This document shows, piece by piece, positions 26,610-34,635 of a DNA stretch of 64,000 bases (the stretch's first letter is position 1; each line of letters opens with the position of its first letter). The DNA comes from Niabella soli DSM 19437 (lineage in GTDB: Bacteria; Bacteroidota; Bacteroidia; Chitinophagales; Chitinophagaceae): positions 3,410,001 through 3,474,000 of the forward strand of contig NZ_CP007035.1 of the NCBI RefSeq assembly GCF_000243115.2. Reading direction: 5' to 3'. Below the pieces are notes generated by a model. The model did not search any database. It was not told the DNA's origin and saw only the letters and a list, made by a program, of their open reading frames with translations. A program made the translations under genes and the position numbers.

Positions 26610-27764
26610 ATGAAAAGGATAAAAGTTTGGGCAGGGCTGTTACCGGTATTATTCAGCGTTAGCGCCGCTGCACAACAACAAAACCTGGAGCCTGTTCCGG
26701 GCAGGGTGAATATACAGGCGGATACTGCCCGCAAAGCGGATGTTGTAGATGGTGCCTGGGTAGCAGTTGGCATCGACCGGCCTTATTCCATTCAGAAAGA
26801 TGCAGCACTTCTTTTTAACGGGAAACCGTCTTACCGTTTTGAATTAAAAGGTGAGGACAATTCTTTAGAAGGATATGAGGAAGGAAGTACCAAAGGCCGC
26901 GCCGAACTTTCTTACTGTTATGCTACTACAGATGATTATAAGGGCCTGCCATCAGGCACCTATGCCACTGACCAGGTATTAAAAATGGTGTATGATCATG
27001 GAAAGGGGCAATGTAAACAGGGCTCAAAATGGACCTATACTTTTTCTGTTTATGTACCTGCTGCGCTGCCGGCAGATGTAAATACCATTTTTGCGCAATG
27101 GCATGGCATGCCCTCCCGTACCCTGGTACAGGATCCCTCCGGAAAAATCATGCAACTGACACCAGAGCAGTTTGTTAAATTAAGTGATAGCATGGTGTTT
27201 GCAAAAGACCTGGGCCACGAAAAAATAAAAAGTATAAACAAGAACAGCAAAGAGAGTTTTAAAGCCGGTAAAAAGAATGGCTGGAAAATTGAGCAGGGCG
27301 GCTACCCTCCGCTGGCTTTTGGGTTCTCCAACAATATGTTTTATATAAAAGCTAATTCTGATAGCAAATGGATGACCGATAAAACGGACCGTACATTAGC
27401 TAACCCGTCAAAAGATGCGATCATGCAGCCAGTACGTTCTGAATATAAAATTTCCACCATTGCTTATAAAAGCGCTTTTGATACATTTCCCAAAAATACC
27501 TGGGTGACATTTACAGTTGCGATAGACTGGTCCACATACGGTGGTGCGAATAATAAAATAGAGCGGCGGGGTAAACTGGACGTGGTGATGCAGTATCAAA
27601 AAGAGAAGAAGAATAGTAACGAACACATTGTGAACAATCAGACCATTGCCATCGGCCGAAACGATGAAAGCGGCTATTACTTCAAGTTCGGGATCTACCG
27701 CGTGGGCAGCAGCACCACACCGGTAGTGTATAACCTGGCAGGATATAGTCAGCAGCAGCGATAG
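26610..27764 (+). CDS. hepA: heparinase I (PL13 heparin lyase)
   Basis: At 384 residues this equals the length I recall for the Pedobacter (Flavobacterium) heparinus heparinase I precursor. Residues reported as important in that enzyme fall at the same numbers here: Cys135 in GQCKQGSKW, Lys199 and His203 in AKDLGHEK. FAQWHGMPSRTL (His165) and RVGSSTTPVVYNLAGY near the C terminus are also family features. A signal peptide (residues 1-21) directs it to the periplasm or beyond. It cuts highly sulfated heparin domains at hexosamine-iduronate bonds by beta-elimination. With the PL12 and PL15-like enzymes it gives the locus lyases for different sulfation patterns. The reading frame is intact and collinear with the family. 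The call is strong. Confidence 0.9.
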   Translation: MKRIKVWAGLLPVLFSVSAAAQQQNLEPVPGRVNIQADTARKADVVDGAWVAVGIDRPYSIQKDAALLFNGKPSYRFELKGEDNSLEGYEEGSTKGRAELSYCYATTDDYKGLPSGTYATDQVLKMVYDHGKGQCKQGSKWTYTFSVYVPAALPADVNTIFAQWHGMPSRTLVQDPSGKIMQLTPEQFVKLSDSMVFAKDLGHEKIKSINKNSKESFKAGKKNGWKIEQGGYPPLAFGFSNNMFYIKANSDSKWMTDKTDRTLANPSKDAIMQPVRSEYKISTIAYKSAFDTFPKNTWVTFTVAIDWSTYGGANNKIERRGKLDVVMQYQKEKKNSNEHIVNNQTIAIGRNDESGYYFKFGIYRVGSSTTPVVYNLAGYSQQQR

Positions 27765-27852
27765 TTAGTGGAATAGAGTGTTTATGTAAATGGTTAAATG
27801 AAAAATGATCTGTACAAATCAAGTTCTTGAATGGCAAGTAACCTGATTGGCC

Positions 27853-27932
27853 GTCATTTCGACCGAACGGAACGCAGTGTAGTGAGCGGAGAAATCTCGC
27901 TATATAAAAGTGAGGTCTTCAATTGAAATGAC
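27853..27932. repeat. dispersed intergenic element with GTCATTTC/GAAATGAC ends
   Basis: The element starts with GTCATTTCGACCGAACGG and ends with the reverse complement GAAATGAC. Inside it is GGAGAAATCTCG. This resembles the commonly dispersed GTCATTTCGACCG...GGAGAAATCTC sequences of Bacteroidota intergenic regions, as I recall them. It overlaps the upstream in-frame extension of the next sulfatase, which argues that the gene starts at 27952. Confidence 0.5.
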
Positions 27933-27951
27933 CTTATACTTAACACAAAAA

Positions 27952-29505
27952 ATGAAACGAATAAAAATGTCAACCCAAATGAAGAAAAAATTACCACTTG
28001 CTTTATTGCTGGTGCTGCTTACCAGCATCCTGCAGGCGCAGCGCCCCAATATTGTGTTGATCATTTCCGATGATCACGCCTTCCAGGCCATCAGTGCCTA
28101 TGGCAACAAACAGATTCAAACGCCCGGCATCGACCGGCTGGCAAGGGAAGGGGCTTTGTTTAGTAATGCCTATGTAACCAATTCCCTTTGCGGACCCAGC
28201 AGGGCCAGCATCCTAACAGGCACCTACAGCAATATAAATGGCTTTAAGGATAACGTAAATTTCAATTTTAATTTTAACCAGGGCAGTTTTGCCAAGGTAT
28301 TACAGGGCGCGGGTTATCAAACGGCGTGGATCGGTAAAATGCACCTGGGCGACAGCATCCCGCAGGGCTTCGATTATTACAGCATCCTTCCCGGGCAGGG
28401 GCAGTATTATAATCCGGATTTTATCCAAACCGGCAACCATACCCGGCGGTATAATGGTTATGTAACAGATGTTATTACCGATGTTGCGGAAGACTGGCTG
28501 CAACACCGGGATGCTTCAAAACCCTTTTGTCTGGTCATTGGGCATAAAGCCACCCACCGTACCTGGATGCCTGCTTTGGAGGACCTGGGTCGGTATGACA
28601 ATATAAATTTTGAATTGCCCCATGATTTTTATGATGATTACAGTACGCGTAAAGCCGCTGCAGTGCAGGACATGACCATTGCCAAAACCATGCGCATGCT
28701 GCATGATCTGAAGATTTATGAACCAGGCGATTCAGCAGCAATTGAAAACAGCGTAAAACGGATGACGCCGGAGCAAAAGCAAAAATGGTTTGCTTATTAT
28801 GCTAAAGTAAAGGCGGATCTTGATGCAAAAGCGCCGAAAGGGAAAGCGCTTACCGAATGGAAGTTTCAACGGTATATGAAGGACTACCTGGCGACGGCTG
28901 CATCGCTGGACCGGAATATCAACAAAACCCTGGATTATCTCGACAAAAAAGGCCTCTCAAAAAATACAGTGGTGATCTATATGTCGGACCAGGGATTTTA
29001 TATGGGCGAGCATGGCTGGTTCGATAAACGTTTTATGTATGAAGAATCTTTCCGGACGCCCATGGTGATGCGCTACCCGGGTGTGATCCAACCCGGCAGG
29101 GTCATCAGTGATTATATAATGAATATCGACCTGGCGCCTACTTTTATTGAATTGGCCGGTGCTGGTGTTCCGGAGCGGATGCAGGGGATTTCTTTTTTAC
29201 CATTGCTGCAGAACAAAAAATATGCTTCCCGCAACGCCCTGTACTATCATTACTATGAGAACGGGGAACATTCGGTGTCGCCGCATTTTGGCATTAAGAC
29301 CAAACGCTACAAGCTTATCCGCTTTTATGGCAAAGTAGAAAGCTGGGAATTGCTTGATCTGCAGCAGGACCCACATGAGTTAAAAAACATTTATAATGAT
29401 CCAAAGATGGCCCCCGTTGTAGCATTGCTCAAAAAGCAGTTGCTGGAACAGATCCGTCAGTATAAGGATGGGGAGGCGGAAACTATTTTTAATAAGGCGT
29501 TATAA
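27952..29505 (+). CDS. GlcNAc-6-O-sulfatase-like sulfatase (S1_11 type)
   Basis: This sulfatase has 517 residues from the ATG at 27952 and a signal peptide ending LQAQ. The N-terminal metal site is SDDH (39-42) and the maturation motif CGPSR begins at Cys80. DDHAFQAISAYG, then GKMHLG, and the C-terminal MSDQGFYMGEHGWFDKRFMYEESFRTP match the group of Bacteroides N-acetylglucosamine-6-sulfatases that act on heparan sulfate. The gene ends one base before the next ATG. In the pathway it would desulfate O6 of the glucosamine after other sulfates have been removed. The earlier in-frame GTG at 27910 lies inside a repeat element, and later ATG codons at 27967 and 27979 are also possible starts. The exact subfamily is judged by eye. 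Confidence 0.82.
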   Translation: MKRIKMSTQMKKKLPLALLLVLLTSILQAQRPNIVLIISDDHAFQAISAYGNKQIQTPGIDRLAREGALFSNAYVTNSLCGPSRASILTGTYSNINGFKDNVNFNFNFNQGSFAKVLQGAGYQTAWIGKMHLGDSIPQGFDYYSILPGQGQYYNPDFIQTGNHTRRYNGYVTDVITDVAEDWLQHRDASKPFCLVIGHKATHRTWMPALEDLGRYDNINFELPHDFYDDYSTRKAAAVQDMTIAKTMRMLHDLKIYEPGDSAAIENSVKRMTPEQKQKWFAYYAKVKADLDAKAPKGKALTEWKFQRYMKDYLATAASLDRNINKTLDYLDKKGLSKNTVVIYMSDQGFYMGEHGWFDKRFMYEESFRTPMVMRYPGVIQPGRVISDYIMNIDLAPTFIELAGAGVPERMQGISFLPLLQNKKYASRNALYYHYYENGEHSVSPHFGIKTKRYKLIRFYGKVESWELLDLQQDPHELKNIYNDPKMAPVVALLKKQLLEQIRQYKDGEAETIFNKAL

Positions 29506-29506
29506 C

Positions 29507-32500
29507 ATGAATAAAAAAGTAAACGTATGGTTTGCGCTTGCAATGTTAGCCTGCTCACAGCTAAAGGCGCAGGAACAAGAAACAGCCGCAACTAAGATTA
29601 TTACCGGACAATACGGTTTTGAAACGGACGCGGAACGGGAAGGATGGACAGCACAAAACAGCAGTTTGTCTTTTTCAATCGCGCATTACAAAGACGGACA
29701 GCGTTCGCTTTGCTGGAACTGGAAAAAGGATGCCGCATTGGAAGTTGCCGGAGTTAAAGGCCTGAAGGAAGCGGGAGCTGTTTACCCGGGTGGCATCCCT
29801 GAAATTTATGAGCCCTCGTTTTATCCCAAAGGTAGGTTTGGTGGGATGAAGATCTGGCTGTACCAGGAAAAACCAGTTTCCGGTCAGTTGGTTTTTCAGG
29901 CGGGAAGCAGTGTAGCTGCGGCACGCCAGTCGCCTAAATACCGGTTCGCGGTAAATCTTGATTTTTCAGGGTGGCGTACGGTTTGGGTTTGCTTTGAGGA
30001 AGATGCAAAAATACGGGGCTATAAAGGCAGCGATGACCTGCAGGCCCTGGTAGTATTGCCAAAAAATGTACCACAGCAGGAAGGAAAATTATTTATCGAT
30101 CACCTGACGCTGCTCCGTTTTGTATCCAATAAAAGAAATTCAGATCTTCAGTTTGAAAATAAAAAACACAACCTGCGGTCCGCCGACGGGTATGAAATTT
30201 TAAAACCCTTCCGGGCCTTTCAATCGGCTACATTTAATGAAAAAACGGATGTGGCTGCTGTTGCCGAAACAGGTAAAAAGATCGCGTCCCGCCTGGAGTT
30301 CCTGATACTGGGTGATCAGACGGCAGACTGGAAGCAGCGCAATACGGGTATTGAGAGTGTGATGCAATCAAAACTAAAAGCTGCCAACAAATTATATGAG
30401 CAGTTGGAGATAAAAAAAGTAAAGGGTACCGTAAACGGAGCGCCGTTATTCGCCATACGCGATGAGCACCCGGCACCGGAAGGACAGGTATTTGATAATG
30501 TGGCGCAAAACTTACTGTTTCCTCTGGCGGTCGATTATCGGCTGAACAGAACAGAACAGTCAAAAGAACGGGTGTTAACAGCGCTGGATTATTTCCTGGA
30601 CCAGGGATGGGCGGCAGGAAGTGCATTGGGAACAGTGGATCACGTGATCCGCTTAACGCCCATTGCCACGGCCATTTTCCTGATGCGGGATGAATTAAAG
30701 AAGCAGCACAAATTAAAGCCGGAGCTGGACATGCTACTCTGGCATACCCGCATGGGCGCCTTGCTGGAACTGGATGCAACACGGGGCGAAAACTCTGATA
30801 AAGTACGCGGAGGCGCTTTGGTAAAGCTGATCACCATTTTGCTGATGGAGGATGATGCGCGCAAGCAGCAACTACTGGAGCAGTTTAAAGAGTATATGGA
30901 TTATGTAGCCGGTTTTGCACCCGGCTATAGCGATACCTTTAAACCGGATTATTCTATTTACCACCACCGGGGGACCTACCTGAATGCTTATGGAACCAAT
31001 GCACTCAATACGATGGCATTGATCCATTGGCTATTGGAGGGAACACAATACGCCATGAACGCGACGGCGACCCATAATCTGACAGCAGCATTGAAACAAC
31101 AGGCGGCTATTGCTTTTGGCGCGCAGATCCATTACGGAGTAAGCGGCCGCTTTCCGCTGAATAACAGTTCTATCGATGGTAACAGCATGCCCGCTTTTGC
31201 ATACATGAGCCTGTCCGGAGACAGTACCCGCGATCCGGAACTGGCGGCGCTGTATAATTATATTTATAGCATCGCGCAGCCAGAAGCGCTCAACAAAATG
31301 TTGCTTCCGGCGCTTACGTATTCCGGCACCTATGGCACGCTGAACCTGATGGTGCGCCTGCACAACCAGATGGGAAATGTGCAACATAAGCCTGCTGATG
31401 GGGTAACCGTAATGCCTTATTCCGGCTTGCTGGCGTATCGCCGGGGCGATGCTTTTGCCACCGTAAAAGGCTACAACAAATATGTTTGGGATTATGAAGC
31501 GGGAAAAGGCGAAAATAACCTGGGCCGCTACCTGAGTCATGGCATGTTGATAACCGCGCAGGGCAATGAAAAAGAAGGTTTTGATGGAATGGGAATGGAG
31601 CTGAACGAGGGGTTCGACTGGTCGATGTTGCCGGGAGCAACCACTAAAAAATTACCCGCAGATAAAGTATTGTATTATCCAAAAGCGGATCCAAAATATG
31701 TGGAAGGCAAGCACCGGAATTTTTCGGAGAGCGTGGTAGCCAGCGGGCTGAAACAGGGAACCAACGGGCTTTTTGCCCTGGATCTGCGGGATGATGTTTT
31801 TCCGGATACCGACCGGTCGCTGTTTGACAATAGTTTTCGCGCGAAGAAAACCTGGTTTTTTATCGGGGATGAGATCATTTGCCTGGGCTCGGGCATCCGC
31901 AACAATGACAACCGGTACAAAACGGTAACTACTTTATTGCAGTACCGTGCTGATGAAAAAGGAAACAATTATTTTAACGGCAAACCCATTGCACAAAAAG
32001 CGGCGGTGGTGCAAAAGGCAGACGGAGGATATTTTACAGACCAAAATGGTTTGCAATACATCATACCCAAAGGACAACAGCTCCGTTGGGTGGTGGCGCC
32101 GCAGCAATCTTATCAATGGAAAAATGCCAGCTATAGCCCGGTAGAAGGTACTTACCTGAAAGCATGGTTAGATCACGGCCCACATCCCACCAACGGTGGC
32201 TATGAATATGAGATACTGCTGCATAGCAAAAACCCTGAGCGCTACCTGCAATCCAAAACATATACGGTATTGCAAAAAGATAATGTAGCCCATAGCATTT
32301 TGCACAAGGCCTCCGGGATTACGGGCTATGCTGTGTTTGAACCGAATGGACTACTGAAGGGGGGCCAGCTCCTGAAAGCAGATGCGCCGGTACTCGCGCA
32401 GTTCAAAGAAACAAAGGACCGCTTGCTGCTCACCGTTGCGGGTCCGGATATTGGGCAGGCCAGGTGGAATCATAACATGTCGCACATGCCGGACAGCATC

Positions 32501-32695
32501 ACCAATGCCTGGGCAAAAGGCCGGGTCATTACGCTTACCGTCAAAGGCGAGTGGTATAATACCCAACAGGTGCCGGCCCTGGTAACTTCAATCGTTAAAA
32601 ACGGAAGTACCATTATTTCCCTATTCTGTAAAGATGGCGAAAGTATTGATCTGCCGCTGCAGCACCGGGGGGAAAGCGCGGATGGGGATGAGTAG
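29507..32695 (+). CDS. PL8 family lyase, chondroitin ABC lyase-like
   Basis: This protein is 1062 residues long from the ATG at 29507, directly after the sulfatase stop. A signal peptide is followed by a beta-sandwich domain (about 30-210, Lyase_N type), a long alpha/alpha toroid (about 270-640) and two C-terminal beta domains. The active-site pattern of PL8 is visible as His486 or His487 with Tyr495 (YHHRGTYLNAYG) and Arg548 (SGRFPLNNSS). The C-terminal region (GTYLKAWLDHGPHPTNGGYE and VLQKDNVAHSILHKASG) resembles Proteus vulgaris chondroitin lyase ABC. Such enzymes cleave chondroitin and dermatan sulfate, some also hyaluronan. Its presence among heparin enzymes suggests either a mixed glycosaminoglycan locus or a changed specificity. 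The catalytic residue assignment is by motif only. Confidence 0.85.
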   Translation: MNKKVNVWFALAMLACSQLKAQEQETAATKIITGQYGFETDAEREGWTAQNSSLSFSIAHYKDGQRSLCWNWKKDAALEVAGVKGLKEAGAVYPGGIPEIYEPSFYPKGRFGGMKIWLYQEKPVSGQLVFQAGSSVAAARQSPKYRFAVNLDFSGWRTVWVCFEEDAKIRGYKGSDDLQALVVLPKNVPQQEGKLFIDHLTLLRFVSNKRNSDLQFENKKHNLRSADGYEILKPFRAFQSATFNEKTDVAAVAETGKKIASRLEFLILGDQTADWKQRNTGIESVMQSKLKAANKLYEQLEIKKVKGTVNGAPLFAIRDEHPAPEGQVFDNVAQNLLFPLAVDYRLNRTEQSKERVLTALDYFLDQGWAAGSALGTVDHVIRLTPIATAIFLMRDELKKQHKLKPELDMLLWHTRMGALLELDATRGENSDKVRGGALVKLITILLMEDDARKQQLLEQFKEYMDYVAGFAPGYSDTFKPDYSIYHHRGTYLNAYGTNALNTMALIHWLLEGTQYAMNATATHNLTAALKQQAAIAFGAQIHYGVSGRFPLNNSSIDGNSMPAFAYMSLSGDSTRDPELAALYNYIYSIAQPEALNKMLLPALTYSGTYGTLNLMVRLHNQMGNVQHKPADGVTVMPYSGLLAYRRGDAFATVKGYNKYVWDYEAGKGENNLGRYLSHGMLITAQGNEKEGFDGMGMELNEGFDWSMLPGATTKKLPADKVLYYPKADPKYVEGKHRNFSESVVASGLKQGTNGLFALDLRDDVFPDTDRSLFDNSFRAKKTWFFIGDEIICLGSGIRNNDNRYKTVTTLLQYRADEKGNNYFNGKPIAQKAAVVQKADGGYFTDQNGLQYIIPKGQQLRWVVAPQQSYQWKNASYSPVEGTYLKAWLDHGPHPTNGGYEYEILLHSKNPERYLQSKTYTVLQKDNVAHSILHKASGITGYAVFEPNGLLKGGQLLKADAPVLAQFKETKDRLLLTVAGPDIGQARWNHNMSHMPDSITNAWAKGRVITLTVKGEWYNTQQVPALVTSIVKNGSTIISLFCKDGESIDLPLQHRGESADGDE

Positions 32696-32811
32696 TTGAT
32701 AAGTTAAAAAGTGAAAGGTTTATAAGAAAGAATAATGATAAACTTTTATACTCAAGCCCCTTTAGGCGCTCAATATCTCTGGAAAGATGTATAATAATTT
32801 GGTCCCGTAGG

Positions 32812-32824
32812 GACGCAGATGATC
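32812..32824. repeat. short GTCCC-GTA-GGGAC palindrome
   Basis: A perfect 5-bp stem with a three-base loop lies in the 160-base gap between the PL8 and the next sulfatase. The sequence resembles the GTCCCGTAGGGAC words dispersed in Bacteroidota intergenic DNA. It is too small for a terminator, and no T run follows. Confidence 0.35.
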
Positions 32825-32855
32825 GTGATAACAACGAAAGAATAACAGCCACAAT

Positions 32856-34229
32856 ATGTATAAACGAATATTTTTTACGGCGTTGATCCTTTATAAAAGC
32901 GTGGTGCTTTTTGCACAGCAGGCGCAACGGCCCAATATCCTGCTCATTATAACGGATCAGCAAACGGCAGACGCCATGAGCGTTGCAGGAAATAAGGATC
33001 TGCACACACCGGCGATGGACCAGTTGGCCGCAAACGGGGTCCGGTTTACAAGAGCCTATTGCGCGCAGCCCTTATGCACGCCATCCCGCAGTTCCATTTT
33101 TAGCGGGAAAAGACCTTTTGAGACGGGCTTTGTTGGGAATGCGCCGGAAAAGGATGGGCAATGGCCCGATAGCCTCCTGATGATGGGCGCTATCTTTAAA
33201 AAAAGCGGCTATAAAACCGGGTATGTGGGAAAATGGCACCTGCCGTTGCCGGCGGAAAAGATCAGCCAGCATGGCTTTGAATATATTCAGAATACAAAAT
33301 TCCAGGACTATAATGATGCGGCCACGCCTTCCTATTGCGCGCGGTTTATAAAAGAAAATAAAGACCAGCCGTTTTTATTGGTGGCGTCTTTTTTAAACCC
33401 GCACGACATCTGCGAATGGGCGCGCGGCGAAGCATTAAAAATGGACTTGCTGGCAACGGCGCCCCCTCCGGATCAATGCCCGCAACTGCCTGCCAATTGG
33501 GCTATTCCGGCGAATGAGCCCAAAATAGTGCGGGACCAGCAATCGTCAAATGTGCGTACCTATCCTTCTGTAAACTGGACGGGCGATCAGTGGCGGCAAT
33601 ACCGTTGGGCCTATAACCGGCTGGTGGAAAAAGTGGATCATTATATTGAAATGGTGCTGGCATCGCTGAAAAAATACGGCGTGGAAAAAAACACCATTAT
33701 TCTGTTTACAGCCGATCATGGGGATGGCTATGCGGCACACCAATGGAATCAAAAACAAATTCTTTATGAAGAATCCGCCCGTGTGCCTTTTATTATTTCC
33801 CGGCCGGGTACCTGGAAGCAGCGCACAGATGATATGCTGGTATGTAATGGTACGGATATCATACCTACGATCTGCGGTTTGGCCGGCATACCTGCACCTG
33901 CTTATTTAAAAGGTGCAGACATAAGTAAAAGAATTATCAGCCCTGCTGTAACCCTGCGCGACACCTTAGTTATAGAAACGGATTTTGCGGATAATGAAAT
34001 CCTGCTGGGCATTAACGGGAGGGCAGTCATCACAAAAAACTTTAAATATATTATTTACAATAAAGGAGCGATCAAAGAGCAGTTATTTGATCTTTCCAAA
34101 GACCCGGGCGAAATGAATAACCTGGCGGTTAATGCAGGATATAAAAAACAATTAGGAATTATGCGCACCTATTTAAAACAATGGGGTATAAAAAACAATG
34201 ACCCGTTTGTAAAAGAAGGAGTTCTGTAA
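32856..34229 (+). CDS. sulfatase, candidate uronate 2-O-sulfatase (S1 family)
   Basis: This 457-residue sulfatase has an N-terminal signal peptide ending FAQQ. The maturation motif CTPSR begins at Cys74, TDQQ supplies the first metal site, and TADHGDGYAAHQWNQKQILYEE carries the C-terminal metal and sulfate residues. NPHDICEWARG after the middle histidine, and the overall length, resemble the group that includes the unsaturated-uronate 2-O-sulfatases of glycosaminoglycan loci, although I am recalling that pattern rather than aligning it. In the pathway such an enzyme acts on the lyase product before GH88. The neighbours are the PL8 and PL15-like lyase genes. The sulfatase fold is certain; regiospecificity is moderate inference. 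Confidence 0.75.
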   Translation: MYKRIFFTALILYKSVVLFAQQAQRPNILLIITDQQTADAMSVAGNKDLHTPAMDQLAANGVRFTRAYCAQPLCTPSRSSIFSGKRPFETGFVGNAPEKDGQWPDSLLMMGAIFKKSGYKTGYVGKWHLPLPAEKISQHGFEYIQNTKFQDYNDAATPSYCARFIKENKDQPFLLVASFLNPHDICEWARGEALKMDLLATAPPPDQCPQLPANWAIPANEPKIVRDQQSSNVRTYPSVNWTGDQWRQYRWAYNRLVEKVDHYIEMVLASLKKYGVEKNTIILFTADHGDGYAAHQWNQKQILYEESARVPFIISRPGTWKQRTDDMLVCNGTDIIPTICGLAGIPAPAYLKGADISKRIISPAVTLRDTLVIETDFADNEILLGINGRAVITKNFKYIIYNKGAIKEQLFDLSKDPGEMNNLAVNAGYKKQLGIMRTYLKQWGIKNNDPFVKEGVL

Positions 34230-34331
34230 ATGAAGTTGTTTAAACTTTTAACCACGACTTGTCCTGCTCTGTGGGATAGTAGCAGGAATCTGGCGGGGAG
34301 GATTTTTTCGATTTTGCATATTTGACATAAG

Positions 34332-34499
34332 TTTCCCGCGGATTTTCGCGGATGTGTATAGCAGGAGCGATCTGCGCAGATCAGCGAGTTAAAAACTATT
34401 TTGAAAGAGATGTCCGGCAGACCGCGCGGATTTTTGCAGAAGACGGAAGTATGATCCGTGCCTCGCCATCGGCGAGGGTTTGCGAAAATCTGCGGGAAA
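34332..34499. repeat. 168-bp element with 18-bp terminal inverted repeats
   Basis: The left end TTTCCCGCGGATTTTCGC (34332-34349) and the right end GCGAAAATCTGCGGGAAA (34482-34499) are reverse complements with one mismatch. A second perfect hairpin, CTCGCC-ATC-GGCGAG, lies inside at 34462-34476. It fills the middle of the 406-base gap 34230-34635, which has no credible gene; the 71-residue open frame there lies within the repeat. The shape resembles a small non-autonomous inverted-repeat element or a structured intergenic repeat. Confidence 0.6.
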
Positions 34500-34635
34500 T
34501 AGAAAGATTTTGTTTTTTATCGTCACGGCGTTTTTCCAGGCCGAAAAACACTGTCATCTCTATCTAGCTTTAAATGCAAGGGTTCTATATGTGTTTTGAA
34601 AATAAGTTGAAAAGAGTTCAATATTAAAAGTAACA

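Noticed and set aside
34352-34567. 71-residue + strand open frame
   Set aside because: It is formed inside the inverted-repeat element and has no family features.
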